Of a stretch of 64,000 bases of DNA, positions 1 to 7,888 are shown one piece after another. The notes beneath the pieces are model-generated. The model saw only the letters and a list, made by a program, of their open reading frames with translations, searched no databases and was not told the origin of the DNA. This DNA is from Gemmatimonadaceae bacterium. GTDB lineage: Bacteria > Gemmatimonadota > Gemmatimonadetes > Gemmatimonadales > Gemmatimonadaceae. Each line of letters opens with the position of its first letter. Position 1 is the stretch's first letter. The DNA lies in the NCBI GenBank assembly GCA_036496605.1, contig DASXKV010000054.1, positions 1-64,000 on the forward strand, read 5' to 3'. The translations under genes and the position numbers were made by a program.

Positions 1-605
1 ACCGCCTCGAAGTACTGCGCGCGCTCGATCCATTCGCCGGTAGCCAGCTGTTCGACCAGGTTCTCGCCGGCGTGATACGGATCGGGCGTGACCCGCATTT
101 TCGCCGAATCGGCGACTTCCCAACCAGGATTCAGCGCCGCCTGAAGATCTCGGATCGGCGACGCATTGGGCAGATCACGTTTGTTGTACTGAATCACGAA
201 CGGCATCTTCGTGAGGTCGTAACCGTACTCGGCCATGTTGTCATAGAGGTTCTGCATGGCCTCCTGATTCGCTTCCATGCGCTCGATCTGCGAATCGGCG
301 ACAAACACGATGCCGTCGACGCCCTTGAGAATCAACTTGCGGCTCGCGTTGTAGTAAACCTGACCGGGAACCGTATAAAGGTGAAAGCGTGTCTTGAATC
401 CGCGAATGGTGCCGAGATCGACAGGTAGGAAATCAAAGAACAGCGTCCGTTCGGTCTCCGTCGCGAGCGAGATGAGCTTTCCTCTCGTGTCGGGTGAGAC
501 TTTTCCGTAGACGTGCTCGAGGTTCGTGGTCTTGCCGCCGAGGCCCGGCCCGTAATACACGATTTTGCAGTTGATCTCGCGCGAGGCGTAATTGATCATC
601 GACAT
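1..605 (-). CDS. mglA: MglA-type small Ras-like GTPase (3' end off window)
   Basis: Cytoplasmic polarity GTPase of the bacterial MglA family, which sets cell polarity for gliding or twitching with a Roadblock-type GTPase-activating partner. About 201 residues are visible. The G1 P-loop GPGLGGKT is at residues 19-26, TVPGQ of the G3 region at 78-82 and the G4 motif NKRD at 141-144. The segment [17 protein letters not shown] is diagnostic of MglA. I chose the ATG at 605 because a GGGAG box lies just upstream; a second in-frame ATG is at 599. After residue ~165 the protein carries a stretch ([20 protein letters not shown]) that I do not recall in the compact ~195-residue Myxococcus protein. The end is outside the window. 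The next gene upstream encodes a Roadblock/LC7 protein, its likely partner. Confidence 0.9.
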   Translation of the reverse strand, partial: MSMINYASREINCKIVYYGPGLGGKTTNLEHVYGKVSPDTRGKLISLATETERTLFFDFLPVDLGTIRGFKTRFHLYTVPGQVYYNASRKLILKGVDGIVFVADSQIERMEANQEAMQNLYDNMAEYGYDLTKMPFVIQYNKRDLPNASPIRDLQAALNPGWEVADSAKMRVTPDPYHAGENLVEQLATGEWIERAQYFEA

Positions 606-619
606 GCTGTCATTCTCCC

Positions 620-1105
620 TTACTGAAACAGCTTGTCGATCTCGTCGTCCGCGCCGGCGAGAATGTTGGGTTGCGAGCCGTCGCGGCCTGCGCGCTTGAA
701 TACTTCCTCGAACAGTTTCGAGAGCTCGTCCACCGTCGCCTTCATCTTGAGCCGTACGAGGCCTAACGTCGTGCGATTGTCGAACAGGACGACGAGAATG
801 ACGCGTCGCGCAACATCGGCGAGGTACATCGATTCCTTCTCGCCCTGGTGAAAGAGCGAGTTGAAATCGTTCTCGCCGATCAACTTGGCGAGTTGATCGT
901 TGGCACTGAAGTCGGCGGCGGTGAGGGTCGCGAACGCTGTCGGATCGAACTTGGGTTGTTCCCCGACGGTGGCGACGAGCTGGCCTGTTCTATCCACCAG
1001 CAATGCGCAACGGGCATTGCTGTCGAATAGAAATCGCTCGAGCGATTTGGTTATGGCACCGAAGTCATCCTCGGTGAACGACCAGCTTCCTGCGCCAACG
1101 GGCAT
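620..1105 (-). CDS. Roadblock/LC7-domain protein, probable MglA partner
   Basis: 161-residue protein with the Roadblock/LC7 pattern: an N-terminal helix, then strands containing [16 protein letters not shown] (about residues 33-48), a central helix, and [23 protein letters not shown] as the later strands and helix. Family members such as MglB bind small GTPases and can stimulate GTP hydrolysis. The gene starts at an ATG with AGGG upstream and ends 14 bp before mglA on the same strand, so the two are very likely co-transcribed. The C-terminal tail (about residues 140-161) is acidic and probably disordered. Whether it is a true activating protein or a scaffold cannot be told from sequence alone. 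Confidence 0.85.
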   Translation of the reverse strand: MPVGAGSWSFTEDDFGAITKSLERFLFDSNARCALLVDRTGQLVATVGEQPKFDPTAFATLTAADFSANDQLAKLIGENDFNSLFHQGEKESMYLADVARRVILVVLFDNRTTLGLVRLKMKATVDELSKLFEEVFKRAGRDGSQPNILAGADDEIDKLFQ

Positions 1106-1127
1106 TTCGTCCCTGTCGTCGGTAAGC

Positions 1128-1412
1128 TCAAGTAAGATTCGCCTGCATGCGCCTTAACAGCCGCTGAGCACGACGGCGCAACAACGGCCGTCGCTCCCAA
1201 CTCACGTACTCCGTGAGCAGGCGCGCCGTATCGACGCTGGGGTGCCCGCCGATGTAGCCCAGTGCCGCCAATCGGCGGACGGGGTTCCGGCTAAACAAGT
1301 CACGGCGGCTCTGCCGGATTTGGGTGCTCCAAACCAGCAGGCCGATAATAAGACCGCCGAGGAACCCGGCGGTCACCGCTTTGGCGTCTTCCCACTCGGA
1401 CCGACCCCTCAC
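1128..1412 (-). CDS. Small single-span membrane protein, unknown
   Basis: 94-residue protein with one hydrophobic segment (about residues 15-28, TAGFLGGLIIGLLVW), followed by a basic cytoplasmic-looking tail rich in Arg. The tail contains a short helical segment reminiscent of a single HEAT-like repeat (RRLAALGYIGGHPSVDTARL). It starts with GTG in a GTGA overlap with the recR stop codon, so it is translationally coupled to recR. I do not recognise a family. The coupling and the coding-like composition support a real gene. Confidence 0.65.
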   Translation of the reverse strand: MRGRSEWEDAKAVTAGFLGGLIIGLLVWSTQIRQSRRDLFSRNPVRRLAALGYIGGHPSVDTARLLTEYVSWERRPLLRRRAQRLLRRMQANLT

Positions 1413-1996
1413 ATGCTCCTCCTTGCAGCCAGGGCCTGCGCAATTGTTACCCCGTCGGCGTACTCGAGGTCGCCGCCCACGGGGAGCCCGCGCGCAATTC
1501 GCGATATGGTGATCGGTCGTGAGGCGAGTTGACGTTGAACGTAGAGGGCCGTGGCTTCGCCTTCGAGACTCGGGTTTGTCGCGATGATCACCTCCTTGAT
1601 CTCGTTCGTCGCAACGCGACGAACGAGTTCGTCGATTTGCAGATTCTCCGGACCGATACCGTCGAGCGGTGAGAGCCGACCACCAAGCACGTGGTACAGC
1701 CCACGGAATTCGCCAGCGCGCTCGATGGCGCCGATGTCCGATGCCTCCTCGACAACGCAGATCAGAGACGGGTCACGGCGCGGATCGCTGCAGATCGCGC
1801 ACAACTCGCCCTCAGTCAGGTTGAAACAGCGTTCGCAAGGGTGAACGCGCTCGCTCAACGTCGCGAGTGCGTCGGCCAGGCGGCGACTCTGCTCAGCAGG
1901 CTGCCTGAGCAAATGATAGGTGAGCCGCAGCGCCGTCTTGCGGCCAATGCCTGGTAGCTTGGCGAGCTCGGAAGCGAGATCGTCGATGGCGGACAA
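1409..1996 (-). CDS. recR: Recombination mediator protein RecR
   Basis: DNA-repair protein that acts with RecF and RecO to load RecA at gaps. The domains appear in the usual order: a helix-hairpin-helix (LPGIGRKTALRL), a four-cysteine zinc finger (C-x2-C, then C-x2-C in PCERCFNLTEGELCAICSD), a Toprim domain (LICVVEEASDIGAIERAG onward) and the C-terminal GLPVGGDLEYADGVT segment. I place the start at the TTG at 1996, giving MSAIDDLASELAKLPGIG, which matches the family N-terminus and has AAAGG upstream. A TTG at 2020 would add eight residues and overlap ybaB. The gene sits in the common dnaX-ybaB-recR order. Confidence 0.95.
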   Translation of the reverse strand: MSAIDDLASELAKLPGIGRKTALRLTYHLLRQPAEQSRRLADALATLSERVHPCERCFNLTEGELCAICSDPRRDPSLICVVEEASDIGAIERAGEFRGLYHVLGGRLSPLDGIGPENLQIDELVRRVATNEIKEVIIATNPSLEGEATALYVQRQLASRPITISRIARGLPVGGDLEYADGVTIAQALAARRSM

Positions 1997-2009
1997 AGGG
2001 GACCTTTGC

Positions 2010-2333
2010 CTAGCCTCCAAATGGAAGCTTGAAGGGCAGATTCAGTCCGCCCGTCAGCTTGCCCATCTCCGCCTGCGCCTGATCCTGGGCCTTCTTCTGC
2101 GCATCCGCGAGCGCAACGACGATCAGATCCTCGAGCATTTCAGGATCGGATGCGTTGATCACGGACGGATCGAGCTTGATGCGACGAATCTGGCCAGTGC
2201 CACTCACCTCGGCGCTGACTAGGCCACCACCGGCGGTACCGGTTATGGTGAGCTGCTGAAGATCTTCCTGGATCTTCTGGAATTTGCCCTGCATCTCCTG
2301 CGCTTGCTGCAGGATTTTCATGAAGTCGCGCAT
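2010..2333 (-). CDS. ybaB: YbaB/EbfC family nucleoid-associated protein
   Basis: 107-residue protein of the YbaB/EbfC family of small dimeric DNA-binding proteins that coat the nucleoid. The N-terminal long helix (MKILQQAQEMQGKFQKIQED) and the core GTGQIRRIKLDPSV, with a following helix that carries EDLIVVALADAQKKAQ, are typical. Its position between dnaX and recR is the classic arrangement. The last codons run up to the recR start region. No strong ribosome-binding site is visible, so the second in-frame ATG (MKILQQAQ) is a possible alternative start. Confidence 0.93.
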   Translation of the reverse strand: MRDFMKILQQAQEMQGKFQKIQEDLQQLTITGTAGGGLVSAEVSGTGQIRRIKLDPSVINASDPEMLEDLIVVALADAQKKAQDQAQAEMGKLTGGLNLPFKLPFGG

Positions 2334-2342
2334 GTGGCAGAA

Positions 2343-2422
2343 GGGGCTAGAGTCCAGAGGCTAGAGCCTAGAGAATTGTTCGAGGTATGCTAGCCCCTAA
2401 CTCCCTAGTCCCTAGCCCCTCT
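2343..2422. repeat. Heptad-type intergenic inverted repeat A (dnaX-ybaB gap)
   Basis: The whole dnaX-ybaB gap is an imperfect inverted repeat. A G-rich arm (GGGGCTAGAG, GGCTAGAG, CCTAGAG) is followed by a C-rich arm of 7-nt units (TAGCCCC, TAACTCC, CTAGTCC, CTAGCCC). Transcribed in either direction, the RNA would fold with the G-rich arm on the 5' side. It is one of about eight such elements in the window. Confidence 0.6.
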
Positions 2423-2423
2423 C

Positions 2424-4187
2424 TCAGTCGATCACATCCAAATCCAACGCATCGATCGCGGCGCCGAGAGTGGGATCGCGGCGTCGCAGTGCATTCAATC
2501 GATCACTGCGGACCATTTCATCGGTGACGCGCGCCGGAGCGACGGCGGCACGCTGGGGATCCTGACGCAGGCGCACCGCACGGGCATCGGGGAATCGTTG
2601 ACGAACCGCCGCGACGATATCCGCGCGGCCCGATTCGACGGCGGCGGCAAGGTATTCGTGCGACGCATCGAGCTCGATCGTTACGTCGCCGGACGCGGTG
2701 ACGGTAATCGGCAGCGCATGTTGGAGAGCCGAGGCAAGCATGCGCTTCCCATCGCTGCGGAGCCACGCCACAATCTCGTCCCATCCGCCGGCGAGTCGTG
2801 CGACGTCGAGGGGCTCGCGCACCACGCCTAACGGCGAAGCCTGGACGCTCGTCGCTACAGGTGCGACATCGGCAAGCGACGTCGCCGGCTTTGTGAGAAC
2901 CGGACGCTCGTCAGGCACACCACGGGACGACCGCGCTGTCGGCGGCTCGCCGGCTGGCTTTGGCGCCGAGTCCCGTGAGGGTCGTCTCACGGCACCGGGC
3001 GCGGGGCTCACGACCGGGCGGCGCGCAGGCGCTGCCGGTGATTCGCCTCCCTCGCCGCTCAGGCCGCGCAGCAGATCCTCGATTTCCACAGTGCGATCCA
3101 GGAGCGCGAAACGAACCAGCAGCGTCTCGACGAGCAATTGCTGCTGGCCGCTCTTGCGGAAGCGCGGTTCCAGCTCGCCAATGGCCGATAGCATTCGCAG
3201 CAGGTCCGCAGCGGACCAACGTGCGCGACGCTCGACCAATTGTTCGCGCACCCGCTCGGGAAGCTCGGGAGGATCACCACCGAGCAGAATCGCGAGCTGC
3301 GCGCGAAGCATATCGGCGAGTCCGCTCAGAAAGAGCGCGAAGTCGATTCCTGAATCGGCGAGTCGTCCAACGAAGGTGAAGACATCCCCCGCGCGCCGAT
3401 TGAGGATGAGATCGAGCAGGCCGAGAAACTCATCTTCGGGCACCAAACCCAACGCATCGCGAACACGCTCGGCCGTCACCCGACCGTCACCCATCGCGAG
3501 CACTTGATCGGTGAGGCTCAGCGCATCACGCATCGATCCGTCGGCAGCGCGCGCGATGGTGGCGAGCGCTTGCGGTTCGGCCTCGATCGCCTCATGAGCG
3601 AGAACGGTCATGAGTCGATCCTTGATTTCGCCGGGCCCAATGCGCTTGAAATCGAAGCGCTGGAGACGGCTCAATACCGGCGCCGCCGACTGGGCGATCT
3701 TCTGCGGCTCCGTGGTGGCGAAGACAAAGACGACACGCGGCGGCGGCTCCTCGAGAATCTTGAGAAGCGCGTTCCATGCCTCACGAGTGAGCATGTGCGC
3801 TTCGTCGACGATGTAGACCTTGTAACGCTGGTCGCCGGAGGGCGCGTACATCGCACGCTCACGCAACTCGCGTGCGTCATCGACGCCGCGATTCGACGCG
3901 GCATCGATTTCGACGACGTCGAGACTCGAGGCGCCGCTCCAGATTCGCTCGCAGGACGTACAGACGCCGCACGGCTCGCCGTCTTCGCCGCGATGTTCGC
4001 AGTTGAGCGCCATCGCGAGCACGCGCGCGAGGGTGGTCTTGCCGACGCCGCGCGGGCCGCAGAGGAGATAGCCGTGCGCGACGCGACCGCGCGCAATCGC
4101 CCCCTTCAGCGTCGCCGATACGTGTGACTGTACGGCGACGTCACTGAAGCGCTTCGGGCGGTATTTGCGAGCGAGAGCGAGGGCCAT
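2424..4187 (-). CDS. dnaX: DNA polymerase III subunit gamma/tau
   Basis: Clamp-loader ATPase of the replisome, 587 residues from the ATG at 4187 (MALALARKYRPKRFSDV, the canonical N-terminus); an upstream in-frame codon at 4250 gives a non-family extension. Walker A GPRGVGKT is at residues 44-51, zinc-binding Cys at 63, 73, 76 and 79, and the Walker B DEAH at 128-131. The usual SRC motif reads SRL (PVLSRLQRFDF); the arginine is kept and the cysteine lost. A Pro/Ala/Arg-rich linker precedes a tau-like C-terminal domain. I see no A-rich slippery heptamer, so a programmed gamma frameshift product is not evident. The SRP RNA gene lies just upstream. Confidence 0.95.
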   Translation of the reverse strand: MALALARKYRPKRFSDVAVQSHVSATLKGAIARGRVAHGYLLCGPRGVGKTTLARVLAMALNCEHRGEDGEPCGVCTSCERIWSGASSLDVVEIDAASNRGVDDARELRERAMYAPSGDQRYKVYIVDEAHMLTREAWNALLKILEEPPPRVVFVFATTEPQKIAQSAAPVLSRLQRFDFKRIGPGEIKDRLMTVLAHEAIEAEPQALATIARAADGSMRDALSLTDQVLAMGDGRVTAERVRDALGLVPEDEFLGLLDLILNRRAGDVFTFVGRLADSGIDFALFLSGLADMLRAQLAILLGGDPPELPERVREQLVERRARWSAADLLRMLSAIGELEPRFRKSGQQQLLVETLLVRFALLDRTVEIEDLLRGLSGEGGESPAAPARRPVVSPAPGAVRRPSRDSAPKPAGEPPTARSSRGVPDERPVLTKPATSLADVAPVATSVQASPLGVVREPLDVARLAGGWDEIVAWLRSDGKRMLASALQHALPITVTASGDVTIELDASHEYLAAAVESGRADIVAAVRQRFPDARAVRLRQDPQRAAVAPARVTDEMVRSDRLNALRRRDPTLGAAIDALDLDVID

Positions 4188-4252
4188 GGGCGTGGGGCGT
4201 AGAGCGTGCGGGGAGCCTGGGCGGAATTTACTCCGCGACACGAAGCCCAAGC

Positions 4253-4301
4253 AAAAAAACTCGCGCGGGGATGTCGCTCAGTGAGCAATCATCCCCGCGC
4301 G
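4253..4301 (-). terminator. Rho-independent terminator of the SRP RNA gene
   Basis: A perfect 12-bp GC-rich stem (CGCGCGGGGATG at 4262-4273 against CATCCCCGCGCG at 4290-4301) with a 16-nt loop is followed, in the minus-strand direction, by seven consecutive T (4253-4259). It lies immediately after the 3' end of the SRP RNA and before dnaX. It should end the RNA transcript and make dnaX depend on its own promoter or on read-through. Confidence 0.9.
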
Positions 4302-4302
4302 A

Positions 4303-4402
4303 ATGCCCCAGGCCGACCGAAGCGACAGGAGACACTTCATGCCGCTGCTACCTTCGGGGTCCTGACGGAGTTAGAAGGCTCTCGCCCTCCGGGACCTGGG
4401 AC
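4303..4402 (-). ncRNA. ffs: Bacterial signal recognition particle RNA (4.5S-like)
   Basis: Structural RNA of the signal recognition particle, which binds Ffh and targets nascent membrane proteins. The minus strand contains the diagnostic apical domain GTCAGGACCCCGAAGGTAGC followed by AGCGG, the counterpart of the E. coli segment GUCAGGUCCGGAAGGAAGCAG. Flanking helices are visible: CCG with CGG, CTTC with GAAG, and terminal CCCAGG with CCTGGG. The loop closed by ACC/GGT is CCGAA, one nucleotide longer than the usual GGAA tetraloop. A strong terminator follows. The position upstream of dnaX matches the arrangement known in Firmicutes. Ends are estimated from pairing and may be off by several bases. 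Confidence 0.88.
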
Positions 4403-4408
4403 CTTGGG

Positions 4409-4414
4409 AATATA
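4409..4414 (-). promoter_or_regulatory. Probable -10 element of the SRP RNA promoter
   Basis: TATATT on the minus strand, about 7 nt before the inferred RNA start near 4402. It is AT-rich in an otherwise GC-rich context. The -35 region is poorly conserved (TTCCAG at 17-nt spacing), so the call rests on the -10 box and its position. Confidence 0.5.
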
Positions 4415-4437
4415 GCGGGAGTTTCCGGTGGCTGGAA

Positions 4438-4545
4438 GTTGTGGCTGGTGGTTGGTGGTTGGTGGTTGGTGGTTGGTAGCTCGTATCGAATCACCAATCG
4501 CCAACAACCAATTCACCAACGACCAACGACCAACGACCAATTCAC
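4438..4545. repeat. Heptad-type intergenic repeat H (TGGTTGG / CGACCAA)
   Basis: Four near-perfect TGGTTGG heptamers (about 4446-4475) are followed by C/A-rich heptamers ending in three copies of CGACCAA (about 4519-4540). The two arms are partly complementary. The element separates the SRP RNA promoter from the end of the lipoprotein gene, whose last codons overlap its edge. Confidence 0.6.
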
Positions 4546-4808
4546 GGCTTGATGACCGGCTTCGAGATCTCCGTCTTCCTGCTGCCGATCACGGGCCTCT
4601 TGACGATCAACGTTTCTTCCTTCACGCCGATCGATGGTGTCGTCACCGTGTCCTTCACCGTGCCCACGCTCGGCAAATGCAGCGTGTCGTTCTTCACTTT
4701 CACATCGATTTCGCCAGGCCGCTCGATGACGAGCTTGCCGTCATCCGTCCGCTTGCACGCGGCGACGAAGCCCAGAGTGGTCAGAGCGAGAAAGGCTATG
4801 GTCCGCAT
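4542..4808 (-). CDS. Small lipoprotein of unknown function
   Basis: 88-residue protein with a lipoprotein signal (MRTIAFLALTTLGFVAAC, lipobox VAAC, acylated Cys at residue 18). The mature part is a simple repetitive chain of beta-like segments with three similar units (IERPGEIDVKVK, TLIVKRPVIGSRK, TEISKPVIKP). The ATG at 4808 is preferred over 4814 because GGAG lies 7 nt upstream of it. It faces the outer membrane or periplasm. No family is recognised. It stands alone between the SRP RNA region and the BrkB gene. Confidence 0.75.
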   Translation of the reverse strand: MRTIAFLALTTLGFVAACKRTDDGKLVIERPGEIDVKVKNDTLHLPSVGTVKDTVTTPSIGVKEETLIVKRPVIGSRKTEISKPVIKP

Positions 4809-4898
4809 GGTCATTCTCCGTCGGAGGGAAGGCTCACCTCGCTAGGAGGCAACCTTTGGACCACGATCGACCTGCCGAGTGGTGGGGACTCCAGCCCC

Positions 4899-5882
4899 TC
4901 AGCTGAACACTTCACGCTGAAGACGTCGCATCCGTCGAAGCTCGTACACCTGACCAACCTCGCCACCCAGGATGAAGATCAGAGCGGCGTAGTAGGTCCA
5001 GAAAACGATCACGACAATCGCGGTCAGCGTACCTGTGTAGAGGGAACCGGGATTGAACGTGCGGACGTATGCGCTGAAGATCCACCGTGCCGACTCGAAG
5101 AGCGCGCTCGTGAACAGTGCCGCCGTCCACGCGCTGCGCCAGCGCACGCGGCGAACGGGTAGGTACTTGTAGAGCGAGAAAAACATCCACGCGATGAACA
5201 CGAAAGCGAGCGCGCGTCCCGTCCAGTATTCCAGCCCGCCCATGACATCGTGACGCAAGCCGAGGCGGCCGAGGAGCTGGACGCCGCTGCGTGTCACGAT
5301 CGAGAGATACGTGTTGAGGGCCGTGCTCGCGACGAAGAGCAGCGTCGCCACAATCGTGAGCTGGATGTCGAACAGTTTACCCTGGATGATGCCGCGTTCG
5401 TGCTCGATATCGAACACGTCGGCGAGCACGGTACGCAACGAGCCGAAGAGGCGCGTGGAAAACCAGATGAAGCCGATGGCGCCGTAGATCGTGAACGACT
5501 TCCGCGTGCGCAGAATATCAGTCACGAGTTTGTGAATCGGCGACGTCGGGGACTCTTCGTGCGCCGGCAGGAGCCGATCGATGAAGAACGACACCGCGCC
5601 CGACGAATCGACCTGGCCGCGATACAGAATCGGCAGCAGGTACGTCACGCCCGCGATGAGGAGTAGAAAAAACGGTACGGCCGCGAGCAGAATGTTGAAT
5701 GCAATTCCGCCAGCGAGGAATAGCACGTTATCCTCCGAGGCGTTGTCCCAGACCCGTTTCGCGTAGTCACGAAACGTCCAGGCGAAGCTGACGATGGCGG
5801 GCCGCTTGCGCGATCTTGCGCTGGCCCGTGACGCGCGCGGTGAGGGCGTGCCCGCGTCAGCGGGAACGCCAGCGCTGCTCAC
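4899..5882 (-). CDS. YihY/BrkB family inner-membrane protein
   Basis: 327-residue polytopic membrane protein of the YihY/virulence factor BrkB family (UPF0761). About six hydrophobic segments are visible, for example NVLFLAGGIAFNILLAAVPF, followed by a hydrophobic stretch FLLLIAGVTYLLPIL, then TIVATLLFVASTALNTYLS and the final TAIVVIVFWTYYAALIFILG with GGEVGQVYELRR. The family role is unsettled; export or transport has been proposed. The start is a GTG in a GTGA overlap with the YtxH-like gene, so the two are translationally coupled. The first ~30 residues are Ala/Arg/Ser-rich and probably cytoplasmic. Confidence 0.88.
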   Translation of the reverse strand: MSSAGVPADAGTPSPRASRASARSRKRPAIVSFAWTFRDYAKRVWDNASEDNVLFLAGGIAFNILLAAVPFFLLLIAGVTYLLPILYRGQVDSSGAVSFFIDRLLPAHEESPTSPIHKLVTDILRTRKSFTIYGAIGFIWFSTRLFGSLRTVLADVFDIEHERGIIQGKLFDIQLTIVATLLFVASTALNTYLSIVTRSGVQLLGRLGLRHDVMGGLEYWTGRALAFVFIAWMFFSLYKYLPVRRVRWRSAWTAALFTSALFESARWIFSAYVRTFNPGSLYTGTLTAIVVIVFWTYYAALIFILGGEVGQVYELRRMRRLQREVFS

Positions 5883-6379
5883 GCGTCCTCTGTCTCCTCG
5901 TCCGTCCGCGGCGCGGTGGCCGTCGCCTTCGACCGGCGCGCCGACATCGAACGGGGCGGTGGCGCAGCATCGGCGCCTGCCTGATACGACGCCTTCGTCT
6001 CGGCAATCCGGCGCTCCAGCTCCTCACGCGCCTGGTGCGCGGCAGCGCGTCCCGCCTCCATCGCGCGATGCACCTGCTCCTTCTTCACCTCGATTGCCTC
6101 ACGAGCAGAGTCGATGCGTTCCTCGACGCGCCGGCGCGCATCCCGAAACGTGTCGACGACCGTGTCGGTGACGTCGTTCGCCACGTGTCGCGCCGCGCGC
6201 TGCGCGCGTCGTGCGCGACGCTGCAGGCCATGTCGCGTTTGCGCGCCGCTCTGCGGAGCAAGGAGCAACGCCAGCCCCGCGCCAATCGCTAGCCCGACGA
6301 AGAACGAGCTCAGTGTTCCCGACTGCTTCTCGATGATGACGTATGGTTCGTCTTCATCGAAGTCGTACGACCGCGACAT
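5879..6379 (-). CDS. YtxH-like stress/envelope protein
   Basis: 166-residue protein with one membrane segment near residues 25-42 (SSFFVGLAIGAGLALLLAPQSG, the YtxH signature), then a long, charged, amphipathic helix rich in Arg, Ala and Glu that is likely a coiled coil, and a Pro/Ala/Arg-rich tail. YtxH proteins are general-stress proteins in Firmicutes; here the role is unknown. It overlaps the BrkB gene by four bases, suggesting the two products work at the same membrane site. Confidence 0.8.
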   Translation of the reverse strand: MSRSYDFDEDEPYVIIEKQSGTLSSFFVGLAIGAGLALLLAPQSGAQTRHGLQRRARRAQRAARHVANDVTDTVVDTFRDARRRVEERIDSAREAIEVKKEQVHRAMEAGRAAAHQAREELERRIAETKASYQAGADAAPPPRSMSARRSKATATAPRTDEETEDA

Positions 6380-6403
6380 GAGTGATCTCGCGCTGGTGAT
6401 CGT

Positions 6404-7888
6404 TTACTTCTTCTTCGGCGGTTTGCCTTTCGCTGCGCCGCGAGCTGCGGCGATAGTGTCATTCTTCCGCGCGATTCGTGCCTCGGCATCGGAAGATGAC
6501 GCTCCATTGTCGGACCCACCCATGTCGAGCAGCGCGAGGACCTCGCGGCGCACCTCATCGACCGAAAGGCCGACAAGTTTTGCCGTGCGCGCGACATCTC
6601 CATCCGCCGACGCGAATGTCTTGAGAATGAGCTGACGCCGGGCATCGGCGACCGTTGTCTGCCCAACCGGAATCGTCAGCGCCGAGGGCTCCGGCGCCGA
6701 GCGCAGATGACGCTGCATCATGTCGCCAAGTGCAATCTTGTCGCCGCGCGACATGATGACGCCGCGCTGCACGGCGTTCTTCAATTCACGCACGTTGCCT
6801 GGCCACGCGAATGAGTGAATCCACTCCCATGCGTCATCGGTGAAGTTCACGATGTTCTTGCCGTTCTGCGACGACTCGCGCGCAAGGAATTCCTTGGCCA
6901 GCAGTTGAATGTCGTCGGCGCGCTCGCGCAACGGCGGCAGATAGATCTCAACGACGGCGAGTCGATAGTACAGATCCTCGCGCAGCTCGCCCTCGCTGAG
7001 TGCCTTTTGCAGATCCTTGTTCGTGGCCGCCACAACGCGAATGTCGACCAGAATTTCTTTCTTCCCGCCGAGTCGTCGGACCATTCGCGACTCGAGAGCG
7101 CGCAGCAGCTTCACCTGAATGTCCGTCGCCATTTCGGCGACTTCGTCGAGGAAGAGCGTGCCACCGCTCGCCATCTCGAACGCCCCAGGCTTCTCGTTCG
7201 TCGAACCCGTGAACGCGCCTTTCTCGTGGCCGAACAACTCGTTCTCGAGAATCTCTTTCGGGAGCGCCGCGCAGTTGAGCGCGAAAAACGGCCCCTTGGA
7301 GCGTTCGCTCTTCTGGTGGATGGCGCGAGCCACCAGCTCTTTGCCCGTTCCCGACTCACCGAGGATCAGCACGCTGGCGCTCGACGTCGCGACGGCGTCG
7401 ATCACGTTGTACACGCTACGCATCGATTCCGATTGACCCGTGAGCTCGCCATAATGCGTGAGCCCCTCGAGCTTCGCGGTCAACTCGCGATTCTTCTCCT
7501 GCAACGCGAACTGATCGAGCAGCTTCGGAATCTGCGCTTTGAGCTTATTGAGTCGCTCGGTGTTTAGCGGCTTCTCAATGTAGTCGACTGCGCCCTGCTT
7601 GATCGCCTCGATCGCGAGCTCGGTCGATCCCTGACCCGTAATCATGATGAACTCGGTGGGGATCTTTCGTTCGCGAATGGCCTTGAGCAGTGCAATGCCG
7701 TCGAGCTTGGGCATCTTCAAATCGGCGAGCACGACACCGAACTTCTCGCTCGCCAGGCGGTCGAGCGCCTTCTGCCCGTCCTCGGCGATCTCGATGCCGT
7801 AGCCTTCGTCGCCAAGTATCGCGCCGAGGCCGGTCGTAATGGCCTTCTCGTCGTCCGCGATGAGAATTTTTGCATTTGCGTGCTTCAT
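6404..7888 (-). CDS. NtrC-family sigma-54-dependent response regulator
   Basis: 494-residue transcription activator. The receiver domain (1-120) has the acidic pair D12/D13, phosphoacceptor D56 and K106. The AAA+ domain has Walker A GESGTGKE (177-184), the sigma-54 contact loop as GAFTGS (224-229) where the consensus is GAFTGA, and Walker B GGTLFLDE (242-249). A Fis-like helix-turn-helix follows (DVARTAKLVGLSVDEVRREV), then a Lys/Pro-rich tail. The start codon overlaps the upstream histidine-protein gene by four bases (ATGA), which marks a cognate pair. The targets are not visible in the window. Confidence 0.93.
   Translation of the reverse strand: MKHANAKILIADDEKAITTGLGAILGDEGYGIEIAEDGQKALDRLASEKFGVVLADLKMPKLDGIALLKAIRERKIPTEFIMITGQGSTELAIEAIKQGAVDYIEKPLNTERLNKLKAQIPKLLDQFALQEKNRELTAKLEGLTHYGELTGQSESMRSVYNVIDAVATSSASVLILGESGTGKELVARAIHQKSERSKGPFFALNCAALPKEILENELFGHEKGAFTGSTNEKPGAFEMASGGTLFLDEVAEMATDIQVKLLRALESRMVRRLGGKKEILVDIRVVAATNKDLQKALSEGELREDLYYRLAVVEIYLPPLRERADDIQLLAKEFLARESSQNGKNIVNFTDDAWEWIHSFAWPGNVRELKNAVQRGVIMSRGDKIALGDMMQRHLRSAPEPSALTIPVGQTTVADARRQLILKTFASADGDVARTAKLVGLSVDEVRREVLALLDMGGSDNGASSSDAEARIARKNDTIAAARGAAKGKPPKKK

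Noticed and set aside
2424..4187. Programmed frameshift in dnaX giving a gamma form
   Set aside because: No A-rich slippery heptamer with a following hairpin was found in the coding strand.
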